Notes: generated from the letters alone by a model not told the origin. A stretch of 64,000 bases of DNA from Xanthobacteraceae bacterium (GCA_019745775.1 JAIESR010000018.1:62001-126000); one strand, 5' to 3'. Shown: positions 23,890-32,908, counted from the first letter of the stretch. A program made the numbers and translations.

Positions 23890-24840
23890 TCACCGCCCCA
23901 GCGTCTGCGCCATGATCTCTTCGCAGCGCCTGCCGGCTTCCGGATCGGCGACCGAGAGGTCGCCCCCGGCGGCCGCCTTGAACCGATTGGACGGCATGCC
24001 GGCCATGCCCCAACGACAGGGGCGCATCGGGAAATTGCGCCAGTATTCGGCGTCGTGCGCCTGGTAGGTCGCCTCGTCGACCTGCTCGACCTCGGCGGTG
24101 TATTCGACCACGAAGCCGTTCGGCTCGACGAAATAGCCGAACACGTTGTCGCCCGGGCCGTGGCGGCCGATACCCCACTCGACATTGAAGCCATGCTTCT
24201 TCATGCGGCCCGCGCCGCGCATCAGGCCGTCGATGCTGGCAACCTCATAGGCCATGTGGTTGAGCGTTGGGCCGGCGCCACGCGCCATCGCGATCGAGTG
24301 GTGGTCGGCGCTGCAGCGCACGAAGTCCATCATGTCGGTCTGGTCGGAGAGCTTGAAGCCGAGCACGTCGCAGAAGAACGACGTCTGCTGCTCGATGTTG
24401 GCGCTGTTGAGCACCACGTGCGAGAGCTTGTTCGGCACCGACGAGTCGTTGTTGGTGCCCTGGTGACGAGCCACATCGGAAGCGATGTTGAGGATGTGGC
24501 CTTCCGGGGTCTTGAACTGGAAGCCGTAGCCGCCGCCGGCGCTGCGCGGCAGCTCGGCCGGCGCGGACGTGACGTTGACGCCGGAAGCCTTTGCGCGCTC
24601 GTGCAGCGAATCGACCGCCTCGCGGGTCGCGGCGGCGAAGTGCACGCCGAGCAAGGCGGGGGTCGACCGTTCACGCAGTGTAACGGCATGGTGCTCGGTG
24701 CCGTTGCCGCGCAGGTGGATGGTTTCGCCATCGGACACGACCGGCTCGAGGCCCCAGACCTTGCTGTAGAAGGCGGCCGACTGGGTGAGATTGGGAACCG
24801 CCAGCTCGACGCTGCGCAGGCCGGTGACACGTGCGTTCAT
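23890..24840 (-). CDS. Extradiol ring-cleavage dioxygenase-like VOC protein 2
   Basis: A 316-residue two-domain VOC protein with candidate Fe(II) ligands His141 (LSHVVLN), His195 (LNHMAYE) and Glu246 (FVVEYTAE). The GIGRHGPGDNVFGYFVEPNG stretch (cut here to its first 20 residues) leads into the Glu as in class I extradiol enzymes. It differs well beyond close identity from the protein at 18175, so it probably acts on another substrate. It carries an extra C-terminal tail of about 60 residues. Upstream on the same strand, 54 bases away, is the ATPase of an ABC importer with three binding proteins, which suggests that the imported compound or its product is this enzyme's substrate (inference). 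Confidence 0.82.
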   Translation of the reverse strand: MNARVTGLRSVELAVPNLTQSAAFYSKVWGLEPVVSDGETIHLRGNGTEHHAVTLRERSTPALLGVHFAAATREAVDSLHERAKASGVNVTSAPAELPRSAGGGYGFQFKTPEGHILNIASDVARHQGTNNDSSVPNKLSHVVLNSANIEQQTSFFCDVLGFKLSDQTDMMDFVRCSADHHSIAMARGAGPTLNHMAYEVASIDGLMRGAGRMKKHGFNVEWGIGRHGPGDNVFGYFVEPNGFVVEYTAEVEQVDEATYQAHDAEYWRNFPMRPCRWGMAGMPSNRFKAAAGGDLSVADPEAGRRCEEIMAQTLGR

Positions 24841-24894
24841 GGCAACACCTCGTGAAGTCTATGAGGAAGTCGATCTGCGGCTATTTTCGTCGGA

Positions 24895-25998
24895 TCAGGA
24901 CGGCAACGCCACACATTTTTGCGGCGAGACCCCAACGTGGACCGCCTGGCCGATATGAAATTCCGCCTCGGGCTTGGCGCGGATGCGGATTTCGCCGTCG
25001 CCGGCATCGACCAGATAGTCCACCACCTCGCCCAGGAACACCCGGTGCGAGACCTTGCCGGTGAGCGCATTCAGCCCGTCGCCCGGCGGCTTGTCGGAAA
25101 GCGTCAGGTCCTCGGGCCGGGCCGAGACCAGGACATCCTGGCCCGCCGCGACCGTCTGCCCGAAAATGCAGCGGAACGGGCCGTGGGCGGTCTCGACCAC
25201 GGCCATGTGCTCGGCCTCGCGTACGTCCTTGACCTTGCCCTTGAGGAAGTTGGCGGAGCCGATGAAGTCGGCGACGAACTGGCTCTTGGGCTGCCGGTAG
25301 ATCTCCTGCGGCGTGCCGCGCTGGATGATCTTGCCGAAGTTGAACACCGCGATCTCGTCCGACAGCGCCAGCGCCTCGGACTGGTCGTGGGTAACGTAGA
25401 CCGTGGTGATGCCAAGCCGCTTCTGCAGCAGCTTGAGCTCGACCCGCATCTGCTCGCGCAGCTTGGCGTCGAGATTGGACAGCGGTTCGTCAAGGAGCAG
25501 GATCTTCGGCTCGCGCACCAGCCCGCGCGCGAAGGCGAGGCGCTGCTGCTGGCCGCCGGAGAGCTGCGTCGCCGGCCGCGTCTCGTATCCCGCCATGCGC
25601 ACCATCTCGAGCGAGCGCAGCACGCGGTCCTTGACCTCGGCGTTGGAATATTTTCGGTCGCGCGCGACGCGCAGCGGAAACGCGACGTTCTCGAACACCG
25701 TCATGTGCGGCCAGATCGCGTAGGACTGGAACACCATGCCGATGCCGCGGTCGGACGGCGGCACGAACACGCCCCGCGCCGTGTCGCACACGGTCTGGTC
25801 GGCAATCACGATCTTGCCGCCCTCGGGACGCTCGAGCCCGGCGAGACAGCGCAACGTCGTGGTCTTGCCGCACCCGGACGGGCCGAGCAGCGTGATCAGC
25901 TTGCCGGTGGCGATGCCGAGACTGATGTCGTCGACGGCGTTCACCACCACGTTGCCGGGCGCCACGAAGGTCTTGCGGAGATTTTCGATCGCAAACAT
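24895..25998 (-). CDS. ABC transporter ATP-binding protein, FbpC/PotA-like, second system
   Basis: A 367-residue ATPase with Walker A GPSGCGKTTT (about 39-48), signature LSGGQQQRLAFARG, Walker B ILLLDEPLSNLD and H-loop VTHDQSEALAL, followed by a C-terminal TOBE-type region (VSARPEDLTLSDK). It would drive the permease encoded 228 bases upstream; a family B repeat separates the two. The layout permease, ATPase, dioxygenase on one strand parallels the first ABC system, where a catabolic enzyme also follows the ATPase gene. Confidence 0.88.
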   Translation of the reverse strand: MFAIENLRKTFVAPGNVVVNAVDDISLGIATGKLITLLGPSGCGKTTTLRCLAGLERPEGGKIVIADQTVCDTARGVFVPPSDRGIGMVFQSYAIWPHMTVFENVAFPLRVARDRKYSNAEVKDRVLRSLEMVRMAGYETRPATQLSGGQQQRLAFARGLVREPKILLLDEPLSNLDAKLREQMRVELKLLQKRLGITTVYVTHDQSEALALSDEIAVFNFGKIIQRGTPQEIYRQPKSQFVADFIGSANFLKGKVKDVREAEHMAVVETAHGPFRCIFGQTVAAGQDVLVSARPEDLTLSDKPPGDGLNALTGKVSHRVFLGEVVDYLVDAGDGEIRIRAKPEAEFHIGQAVHVGVSPQKCVALPS

Positions 25999-26073
25999 GG
26001 AGCGTGTGATCCCTTAGACGCGCCGGCGACTACCCAGCGCAACGACCTCGTTGTCGATGTTGCGAAAGCTCGT

Positions 26074-26176
26074 CCCCCTCCCCCTTGTGGGGAGGGGTTA
26101 GGGGTGGGGGTGATCCGATCTTGCGCGTCCCTCGCGCCACCCCCCTCCCCAACCCTCCCCCACAAGGGGGGAGGGA
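26074..26176. repeat. REP-like palindromic repeat, family B (copy 2)
   Basis: CCCCCTCCCCCTTGTGGGGAG and its counterpart CTCCCCAACCCTCCCCCACAAG form a long imperfect inverted repeat with an inner GGGTGGGGGTG/CACCCCC stem. It is followed by TACACCGAGTTCGCC, a tail shared with other family B copies. It sits between the permease and ATPase genes. Confidence 0.85.
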
Positions 26177-26225
26177 GTACACCGAGTTCGCCGCATGGTT
26201 TGGGTCCAAAGTCACAAGCATCGCC

Positions 26226-28007
26226 CTACCCTGCCTGTGCCTTGGCGGCGGCGGCTTCGCTGCGGCGCTGTACCCGCAGCTCCAGCCAGCGCAGGCCGGC
26301 GACGATGACGATCAGCGGAATGATCTGGATGACGCCGAGGGCGGAGACCGCGCCGTAGCTGCCGCCCTCCTCCCACATGGTCAGGCTGATGGTGCCGAGC
26401 ACATGCGTGCCAGGGCCGATCAGGAACACCGAAGCGCCGAGCTCGCGCACCGCCAGCACGAAGATGTAGATCCACGCCGCCAGCAGCACCGGCGCCAGGA
26501 GCGGCAGCAGGATCATGAAGAATACCTGCCGCATGCGCGCACCGGAGACTTCGGCGACTTCCTCGAGCTCCTTGTGGATCTGCGTGAGCCCGCCGGAGAT
26601 GAAGCGCATGCCATACGGCAGATAGAGCGTGACGTAGGCGATCAGCAGGATCCAGATCGTGTTATAGACCGGGATCGGCAGCATCAGATAGGCGAACAAC
26701 ACCGCGGCGCCGACGATGACGTGGGGCATCGCGATCGGCGTGAACGCGATCGAGTCGAGCAGCCATCCCGACTTCGGCGCGGAGCGCAACGCGATCCAGG
26801 CCATGACGAAGGTCAGCGCCACCACCAGCGTCGCCGACATGGCGGCCAGCGACACCGACGTCTTCACCGCGTCGAGGAAGATCGGATAGTGCAGGATGAA
26901 CGCGTAGTTCTCCCACGTGAACGGGCTGGCCGACCCGATGAAGGGTTGCGCGAGATTGCGGAAGAACGACTGCCACACCAGCGTCATCAGCGGCAGGCCG
27001 AGCGCCAGGAAGAACATGAAAAGCACGCCGAGCGCCACCGGCCAGCGCCATTTGCGCAGCTTGATTCGGGTGGGCATGTAGCCCTTGCCGGTGATGGTGG
27101 CGAAGGCCTCGGCGTTGCGGGTGGCGCGCCGGTAGAAGAACACGGCGACGACGCAAATGAAGAGCAGCGTCATGCCGAGCGCCGAGGAAATCCCGAACTC
27201 CGGCGGCGCGTTCTGGGTCGCGGCCTGGATCTCGGTAGTAAAGACGTCGATGCGGGCCGGGCGGCCGATCAGCCGCGGCACCTCGTAGGACGACATGCCG
27301 AGCATGAACAGGAGCAGCGTGGTCGAAAGGATCGCGGGGCGAAGCAGCGGCAGCGTGATCTTCGGCATCACCTGCCAGTAGCGGGCGCCCGAGACCAGCG
27401 CTGCTTCCTCGAGCCGCACGTCGAGCACGCGCAGCACCGGGCCGAGCGCGAGATAGGCGAGTGGGAAGTAGTGGCTCGCCAGCGCCCAGATCATGCCGCC
27501 CATGGAGTAGATGCTGAACGGCGCTTCCGAGAGGCCGAACCACTGCTTCATCAGCGCGTTGACCCAGCCGATATTCGGGCTGAGCACGAAGATCCACGCC
27601 ATGGCCGTCAGCAGGCCTGGAATCGCGAACGATAAAAGCGCGAGCGAATGGAACAGCGGCCCGAGCGGCGCGTCGGTGCGCTCGACCACGAAGGCGACGA
27701 GCCCGCCGAGCAACAGCGTCACCACCGCCGTGCCGGTGGCGAAAATCAGCGAATTGCCGAACAGGCGGACGATGTGCCAGCTCGAATAGGCCTGGACGAA
27801 ATTCGAGAGCGACGCCGGCCCCGGACCGAAGCCGGTGTCCTCGGTGAAGGCGGTGTAGAACAGCGCCGCCAGCGGCACGAAGACGAGCCAGCCGGCGACG
27901 ATCACGCAGGCGATGAGCGCGAGGTTGCGCGGGCGGATGACGACGGCGACCGCGCGCGCGAGCGCGCCCTGCCCGTTCCTCTCCATGCCTGCCTGTGCAA
28001 CCGTCAC
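26226..28007 (-). CDS. ABC transporter permease, two-domain FbpB-like, second system
   Basis: A 593-residue inner-membrane protein with about twelve membrane segments in two homologous halves. EAA loops: EEAALVSGARYWQVMPKI in the first half and EEVAEVSGARMRQVFFMI in the second. GTG at 28007 is the preferred start because GAGAGG lies 8 bases upstream; a GTG at 28028 and an ATG at 27986 are alternatives. It is a paralogue of the permease at 2748 (same length class, same KGYMP/KGFRP loop mid-chain). Three binding-protein genes upstream on the same strand probably all feed this single channel. Confidence 0.87.
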   Translation of the reverse strand: MTVAQAGMERNGQGALARAVAVVIRPRNLALIACVIVAGWLVFVPLAALFYTAFTEDTGFGPGPASLSNFVQAYSSWHIVRLFGNSLIFATGTAVVTLLLGGLVAFVVERTDAPLGPLFHSLALLSFAIPGLLTAMAWIFVLSPNIGWVNALMKQWFGLSEAPFSIYSMGGMIWALASHYFPLAYLALGPVLRVLDVRLEEAALVSGARYWQVMPKITLPLLRPAILSTTLLLFMLGMSSYEVPRLIGRPARIDVFTTEIQAATQNAPPEFGISSALGMTLLFICVVAVFFYRRATRNAEAFATITGKGYMPTRIKLRKWRWPVALGVLFMFFLALGLPLMTLVWQSFFRNLAQPFIGSASPFTWENYAFILHYPIFLDAVKTSVSLAAMSATLVVALTFVMAWIALRSAPKSGWLLDSIAFTPIAMPHVIVGAAVLFAYLMLPIPVYNTIWILLIAYVTLYLPYGMRFISGGLTQIHKELEEVAEVSGARMRQVFFMILLPLLAPVLLAAWIYIFVLAVRELGASVFLIGPGTHVLGTISLTMWEEGGSYGAVSALGVIQIIPLIVIVAGLRWLELRVQRRSEAAAAKAQAG

Positions 28008-28044
28008 AATTCTAACCTCTCGAACCACTACGGCACCCTCCCGG

Positions 28045-28134
28045 CCTCATGGTGAGGAGCGCCGAAGGCGCGTCTCGAACCATGGGGCCGCCCCCATCCT
28101 TCGAGACGGCGCTACGCGCCTCCTCAGGATGAGG
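28045..28134. repeat. REP-like palindromic repeat, family A (copy 2)
   Basis: A well-preserved copy: CCTCATGGTGAGGAGCGCCG through CGTCTCGAACCATGGGGCCG to CATCCTTCGAGACGGCGC and TCCTCAGGATGAGG. The two ends are near-inverted versions of each other. The copy at 58718-58806 is its reverse complement. Confidence 0.88.
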
Positions 28135-28146
28135 ACGGAGGAACGT

Positions 28147-29178
28147 TTAGCGCGGCCTGAACAACTCCTGGAACTTGCGCTGCCACACCTTCTCCTCTTC
28201 CGGCGTGAGCAGCACCGGGATGATCTTCTTCTGCTTGATCATGGCGACGGTGCCGGGCGGATTGTCCGCCACGTCGCTGCGCGTCGGGAAGCGGCCGAAC
28301 TTGGCGATGAACTGCTGCGCCTCCTGGCTCAGCATGAAATTCGCCGCCAACCTCGCCGCGTTGGGATTGGGCGCGAGCGCGCTCACGCCGACCTGGCCGA
28401 ACATCAGCGCCACCGGATCCATCGCCCAGGCGTCGATCGGGCCGCCGGCGAGCTTCACGTTCATCGTCAGGTTGATGTAGTTGTTGAGCGAGATCGCGTA
28501 TTCGCCGGCGCCGGTGGCGCGCGCGAGCGCGAGATGGCCGTCGGTGACGATCGGCTTGAGCGTCGCGACCATGCCTTTGATCAGCTCGGTGGCGCGCTGC
28601 TCGCCGTAGAACTCGAAGATCGCCTTGAGCCATTCGTTGTCGGTGCCGTCGATCGCGACCCGATTGGCCCATTGCTTCCTGGTGAGGAATTCCGCGTAGG
28701 TCTTCGGCAGCTCGTCGGCCTTCACCAGCTTGGTGTTGTACGCGGGACCATTGTAGTTCGCATACATGCCGTACCAGCGCTTGCCGGGATCGCGCGCATC
28801 CGCGGAAATGTGCTTCGCCTCCGGCGGGTCGATCTCGGCCAGCATCGCCGGCGGCACCTTGTTGATGGTCGTGGTCTGGAGGATGTCCCACGCCTTCTGC
28901 TTGGTGCGGAATTCGATCGCGATCCGCCCCATCAGCGGCGTGTCGGCGGCGCGAACATAGTTGACCTTGATGCCGGTCGCGTCGGTGAAGATCTTGAACA
29001 GCGGCAGGCCTTCCTGCTCGTTCATCGACGAGTAGACGACCAGCGGGCCTTCCTTCTGGGCAGCGGCGAGCAGCGCCGGGTCGATCCAGGGCTTTTGCGT
29101 CTGCGCGGCACCAGGGGCGAGCCCAAGCACCAGGATCACCGCGCCAAACGCGCCCAGCCGGCATACATTATTGAGCAT
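28147..29178 (-). CDS. FbpA-like solute-binding protein A of the second ABC system
   Basis: Periplasmic receptor, 343 residues, with a signal peptide ending near LGLAPGAAQTQ. The mature part begins WIDPALLAAAQKEGPLVVYS and contains NEQEGLPLFKIFTDATGI, shared almost word for word with the next two receptors. ATG at 29178 has GGGGTGG upstream. It is the receptor gene closest to the permease (140 bases, with a family A repeat between). The GAGEYAISLNNYINLTMNVK stretch is a conserved ligand-side segment in all three. Ligand unknown; an organic acid is more likely than iron. Confidence 0.85.
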   Translation of the reverse strand: MLNNVCRLGAFGAVILVLGLAPGAAQTQKPWIDPALLAAAQKEGPLVVYSSMNEQEGLPLFKIFTDATGIKVNYVRAADTPLMGRIAIEFRTKQKAWDILQTTTINKVPPAMLAEIDPPEAKHISADARDPGKRWYGMYANYNGPAYNTKLVKADELPKTYAEFLTRKQWANRVAIDGTDNEWLKAIFEFYGEQRATELIKGMVATLKPIVTDGHLALARATGAGEYAISLNNYINLTMNVKLAGGPIDAWAMDPVALMFGQVGVSALAPNPNAARLAANFMLSQEAQQFIAKFGRFPTRSDVADNPPGTVAMIKQKKIIPVLLTPEEEKVWQRKFQELFRPR

Positions 29179-29277
29179 TCCACCCCACCGTCTTGTCGGT
29201 TTTCCGCGACTTGAACGAGCGTTACGGCACCATAACAAAGGCTGCAAGATTGACAAACGGTCGCGGGGCGGCGGGCG

Positions 29278-30318
29278 CTACCGCTTCCGCAACAACGCCT
29301 CGAACATCTGCCGCAGGCGCTTCTCCTCTTCCTGGGAGAACTGCGTCCGCACCACCTTGCGGGCCTCGATCTCCTTGATGATGCCCGGCGGATTGGTCTC
29401 GACGTCGGGGCGCGTCGGGAGGCGGCCGAATTTGGTATAGAACACCTGGCAATCGCGGCTGAGCATGAAATTGGCCGCAAGCCGCGCGGTGTTCGGATGG
29501 GGCGCGCTCGCGCTGACCGCCACCTGCGCGAAATAGAGCGGCACCGGGTCGAGCGGGAAGAAATCGATCGCGCCGCCGGCGAGCTTCACATTCAGCGTGA
29601 GATTGACGAAGTTGTTGAGCGCGAACCAATACTCGCCCGCCGCCACCGAGCGCGCCATGGCGAGCCGCCCGTCGGTCAGCACCGGCTTGAGATTGGCGGC
29701 GATCTCGCGGACGAGCGCGGTGCCCTTCTGCTCGCCGTAGAACTGCGTCATCCCGCGCAGCCACTCGATGTCGGTATAATCGATCGCCACCTTGCCGGCC
29801 CACTCCGTGCGCCTGGCGAACTCCTCGAAGCTCTTCGGCAGGTCGGCTTTCGAGACGAGCTTCGTATTATGCGCGGGCGTCGTGTAGACGGTGTAGACGC
29901 CGTACCAGCGCCGGTTCGGATCGCGTGCCAGCGGATTGATCGCCTTCGCCTCCGAGGGATCGAACTGCGCCAGCAATGCTTGAGGCATCTTGTGCGCATT
30001 GGTCATGTGCACGATGTCGAACGACGGCTGCTTCGCGCGGGTCTCGATCGCGATGCGCGACGACAGCGAGGCGTCGTTGCCGCGGATGTAGTTCACGCTG
30101 ATGCCGGTCGCCTCGGTGAAGATCTTGAACAACGGCAGGCCTTCCTGCTCGTTGGTCGAGGAATAGACCGTCAGCGGCCCTTCCTTCTTGGCGGCGGCGA
30201 GCAGCTTCGCGTCGAGCCAGGGCCGCTCCTGCGCTTGGGCGGGGAGCGTGCGGGCGAGCGCGAGACTGGCGATGCCGGCGGTGACGCTGCGTCGGGAAAT
30301 TTTTGCGGGAGCGTTCAA
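29278..30318 (-). CDS. FbpA-like solute-binding protein B of the second ABC system, TTG start
   Basis: A 346-residue paralogue of its neighbours. The start is taken as TTG at 30318 because a perfect AGGAGG lies 6 bases upstream and the following residues (NAPAKISRRSVTAGIASLAL) form a good twin-arginine-like signal with cleavage near PAQAQ; longer starts run into a family B repeat. So this receptor may be exported folded by Tat, unlike the Sec-type signals of A and C. The core again reads EGPLTVYSSTNEQEGLPLFK. Sequence differences cluster around residues lining the cleft, so ligand preference may differ (inference). Confidence 0.83.
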   Translation of the reverse strand: MNAPAKISRRSVTAGIASLALARTLPAQAQERPWLDAKLLAAAKKEGPLTVYSSTNEQEGLPLFKIFTEATGISVNYIRGNDASLSSRIAIETRAKQPSFDIVHMTNAHKMPQALLAQFDPSEAKAINPLARDPNRRWYGVYTVYTTPAHNTKLVSKADLPKSFEEFARRTEWAGKVAIDYTDIEWLRGMTQFYGEQKGTALVREIAANLKPVLTDGRLAMARSVAAGEYWFALNNFVNLTLNVKLAGGAIDFFPLDPVPLYFAQVAVSASAPHPNTARLAANFMLSRDCQVFYTKFGRLPTRPDVETNPPGIIKEIEARKVVRTQFSQEEEKRLRQMFEALLRKR

Positions 30319-30366
30319 ATCGTTCCTCCTGACCGTGAGCCGAACTTGTGCGGCATCGGCGGCCTG

Positions 30367-30500
30367 CTCCCTCTCCCCCATAGCCCGTCGGAGACGGGCG
30401 TGGACGCCCTTATGGGGGAGAGGGGTGGGGTGAGGGGGTTTAGGTCCCTCGATAGGTTCGAACCCCCTCACCCTAACCCTCTCCCCTCCGGGGAGAGGGA
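30367..30500. repeat. REP-like palindromic repeat, family B (copy 3)
   Basis: CTCCCTCTCCCCCATAGCCC, then an insert with CGTCGGAGACGGGCGTGG, then GGGGGAGAGGGGTGGGGTGA and the CCCCCTCACCCTAACCCTCT arm. It is followed by CGCACCGAGTTCGCC, the family B tail. It separates receptors B and C. Confidence 0.85.
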
Positions 30501-30544
30501 ACGCACCGAGTTCGCCACGCGAGTCCCATGTCCGTCACTCACCA

Positions 30545-31594
30545 TCAGCGCGGCTTGAACAGCGCGTTGAAGGTCTGCTGCCATTTGCGCTCATCCTCGG
30601 CCTGGAACAGCGTCGGCACCACCGCTCTCGCATGCAGCCGGTCGAGGATGCCGGGCGGGTTCGACGCCACGTCGCCGCGCGTCGGCAGGCGGCCGAACTT
30701 GGCGAGATGCGCCTGCCCGTCCCGGCTGAGCATGAAGTTGGCGGCGAGCCGCGCCGCGTTCGGGCTTTTCGCCTTGGCGTTCACCGCCACGCCCGAATAG
30801 AACAGCACCACCGGATCGAGCGGGAAGATCTCGATCGGGGCGCCGGCGAGCTGGACGTTGCTCGACAGCATCACGTAGTTGTTGATCGACAGCCAGTATT
30901 CACCGGCGCCAACCGAGCGGGCCAACGCAAGATGCCCGTCGGTGACGACCGGATTGAGTGTGCCGACCATGCCCCTGATGATCTGCGTCGCCTTCGCCTC
31001 GCCGAAGTGCAGGAAGAAGCCCTTCAGCCAATCGGCGTCGGTGCCGTCGATCGCGGCCTTGCCCGCCCACTCCTTCTTCTGCGCGAATTCCGCGTAGCTC
31101 TTGGGCAGCGCCGACGCGCTGATCATCTTGGTGTTGTAGGCCGGCGCATTGTAGTTGGCGTAGACCCCGTGCCAGCGCCGGTTGGGATCGCGCGCGCTGG
31201 CGCCGAGGTGCTTCGCTTCGTCCGGCACGTATTGCGCCAGCATCTGCTGCGGCAGCTTGTGCGCGGCATGCGAGAAGATCACGTCGAACGAGCTCTGCCC
31301 GGCACGCGCCTCGATTAGCGAGCGCGACACCAGCATGCCGTCGCCGGCGCGTACGTAATGCACCTTGATGCCGGTGGCGTCCTCGAAGATCTTGAACAGC
31401 GGCAGGCCTTCGCGCTCATTGGTCGAGGTGTAGACGACGACCGAGCCTTCCTTCTTGGCCGCCGCCAGCAGGGCCGGATCGAGCCAGGCCGGCGACTGCG
31501 ACGGCGACTGTGACGGAGGGGCCTGCGCCGCAGCGAGGCCGGGCAAGATAGCGAGCGTCAGCGCAAGCGCGCGCGCAGCGGCCGCCTGGAGCAT
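30545..31594 (-). CDS. FbpA-like solute-binding protein C of the second ABC system
   Basis: A 349-residue receptor; ATG at 31594 is preceded by GGGAGGGAGCC. Its Sec-type signal peptide (LALTLAILPGLAAAQ) is followed by an unusual Pro/Ser/Gln linker (APPSQSPSQSPAW) before the family opening LDPALLAAAKKEGSVVVYTS. The NEREGLPLFKIFEDATGI segment and the YNAPAYNTKMI segment match receptors A and B. As the most upstream gene it may carry the promoter for the whole receptor-permease-ATPase-dioxygenase series. It is divergent from the reductase at 31763. Confidence 0.85.
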   Translation of the reverse strand: MLQAAAARALALTLAILPGLAAAQAPPSQSPSQSPAWLDPALLAAAKKEGSVVVYTSTNEREGLPLFKIFEDATGIKVHYVRAGDGMLVSRSLIEARAGQSSFDVIFSHAAHKLPQQMLAQYVPDEAKHLGASARDPNRRWHGVYANYNAPAYNTKMISASALPKSYAEFAQKKEWAGKAAIDGTDADWLKGFFLHFGEAKATQIIRGMVGTLNPVVTDGHLALARSVGAGEYWLSINNYVMLSSNVQLAGAPIEIFPLDPVVLFYSGVAVNAKAKSPNAARLAANFMLSRDGQAHLAKFGRLPTRGDVASNPPGILDRLHARAVVPTLFQAEDERKWQQTFNALFKPR

Positions 31595-31762
31595 GGCTCC
31601 CTCCCGATCTTGTTCTGTCGAGCAGCATAGGCCCGGGCTCGAGACCGGCAAACAGCCAGATTGCCGCTGGCCAGGTTGTTGTCCGGGTTGCGAAGGCGGT
31701 GCCGGGCCGACTATCTATGCGGCGGTGCGGCGATAGCGCCGCCCAGGAGGCGACGACATCCC

Positions 31763-32761
31763 GTGGATTCCGTAACTGCAACATCGAAGGAAGCGGCGCT
31801 GGCGGCGGCGCCGGGACCCGACGGCCTGATCGAGGTGCGCCTCACCGCGATCCGCCTGGTGGCGCGCGACACCAGCCTGTTCGAGTTCCAACGCATCGAC
31901 GGCCAACCGTTGCCGGCCTACGAGCCCGGCGCGCATATCGATTTGCACCTGCCAAATGGCCTCTTGCGCAACTATTCGCTGACGTCCGCGACGCCGGCGC
32001 CCTCGACCTACACCGTCGGCATCAAGCGCGACCCCGCGAGCCGCGGCGGCTCGCGGTTCATCCATGACGAGCTGCATGTCGGTACCGTGCTGAAGATCGG
32101 CGGCCCGCGCAATAATTTCCGCCTGCGCGAGGACGCGCCGCACACGGTGCTGTTCGCCGGCGGCATCGGCATCACGCCGATCTGGTGCATGGTACAGCGG
32201 CTCAACGCACTCGGGCGCGACTGGCGGCTGCACTATGCATGCCATTCGCGCGATGACATGGCGTTCCGGCAGGAGCTTGAAGCGATGCCGCAGGCGGCGC
32301 TGCACTTCGACGCCGAAAGCGGCGGCTTCCTCGACGTCGCGGCGCTGGTCGCCGCGTCGCCGAAGGATGCGCATCTCTATTGCTGCGGCCCGGCGCCGAT
32401 GCTGGCGGCCTTCGAGGCCGCCACCAAGGACTGGCCGCGCGAGCAGGTGCATGTCGAGTATTTCACGGCCAAGGATCTGTCCCCGGCGAAGAAGGGCGGC
32501 TTCACCGTCGAGCTCGCGCGCTCGGGCGCCGAGTACTTCATCCCGGAAGGCGAGACGATCCTGAACGTGCTGCTCGATGCCGGCATCGACATCGACTACT
32601 CGTGCGAGCTCGGCATCTGCGGCGCCTGCGAGCAGCGCGTGATCTCCGGCATTCCGGAGCATCGCGACTCGATTCTTAGCGAGGAGGAACAAGCCTCCAA
32701 CACCCGCGTGATGATCTGTTGCGCCGGCTGCAGGACCGATCGGCTGGTGCTGGATCTGTAA
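31763..32761 (+). CDS. Phthalate-dioxygenase-reductase/VanB-type oxidoreductase
   Basis: A 332-residue flavin and iron-sulfur reductase that moves electrons from NAD(P)H to a Rieske-type oxygenase. Domains in order: flavin-binding barrel with RNYSLTS (about 90-96), nucleotide-binding domain with FAGGIGITP (about 138), and a C-terminal 2Fe-2S domain with the Cys pattern in YSCELGICGACEQRV plus a last Cys in MICCAG. GTG at 31763 with AGGAGG 12 bases upstream gives the normal length. No oxygenase subunit gene lies nearby, so this is an orphan reductase in the window; O-demethylation of vanillate-type acids would fit with the hydratase-lyase at 548 (inference). Confidence 0.87.
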   Translation: MDSVTATSKEAALAAAPGPDGLIEVRLTAIRLVARDTSLFEFQRIDGQPLPAYEPGAHIDLHLPNGLLRNYSLTSATPAPSTYTVGIKRDPASRGGSRFIHDELHVGTVLKIGGPRNNFRLREDAPHTVLFAGGIGITPIWCMVQRLNALGRDWRLHYACHSRDDMAFRQELEAMPQAALHFDAESGGFLDVAALVAASPKDAHLYCCGPAPMLAAFEAATKDWPREQVHVEYFTAKDLSPAKKGGFTVELARSGAEYFIPEGETILNVLLDAGIDIDYSCELGICGACEQRVISGIPEHRDSILSEEEQASNTRVMICCAGCRTDRLVLDL

Positions 32762-32769
32762 GCCGAATT

Positions 32770-32857
32770 CGTAGGGCGGATTAGCGGAGCGAAGCAACGC
32801 GCAATCCGTCACCCGAGATGCAAAGCGGCGGATTACGCTCCGCTAATCCGCCCTACG
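32770..32857. repeat. REP-like inverted repeat, family E
   Basis: CGTAGGGCGGATTAGCGGAG with two more bases (32770-32791) is repeated as an exact reverse complement at 32836-32857. It lies between the stops of the convergent reductase and cytochrome genes. Confidence 0.85.
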
Positions 32858-32862
32858 ATGAC

Positions 32863-32890
32863 AAAACGGCCCGGCATCGCGCCGGGCCGT
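32863..32890 (-). terminator. Rho-independent terminator after the cytochrome c gene
   Basis: Read on the minus strand: ACGGCCCGGC, a five-base loop GCGAT, GCCGGGCCGT, then TTTGT. The ten-base perfect stem with a short T-run ends the ThDP enzyme-cytochrome unit 18 bases after its stop. Confidence 0.8.
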
Positions 32891-32908
32891 CGTTGCTCTG
32901 CGTGACCG

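Noticed and set aside
7501-31594. Naming the FbpA-like receptors as ferric-iron transport proteins
   Set aside because: No paired C-terminal Tyr ligands were seen, and the transporter genes lie next to aromatic-catabolic enzymes; only the broad family is supported.
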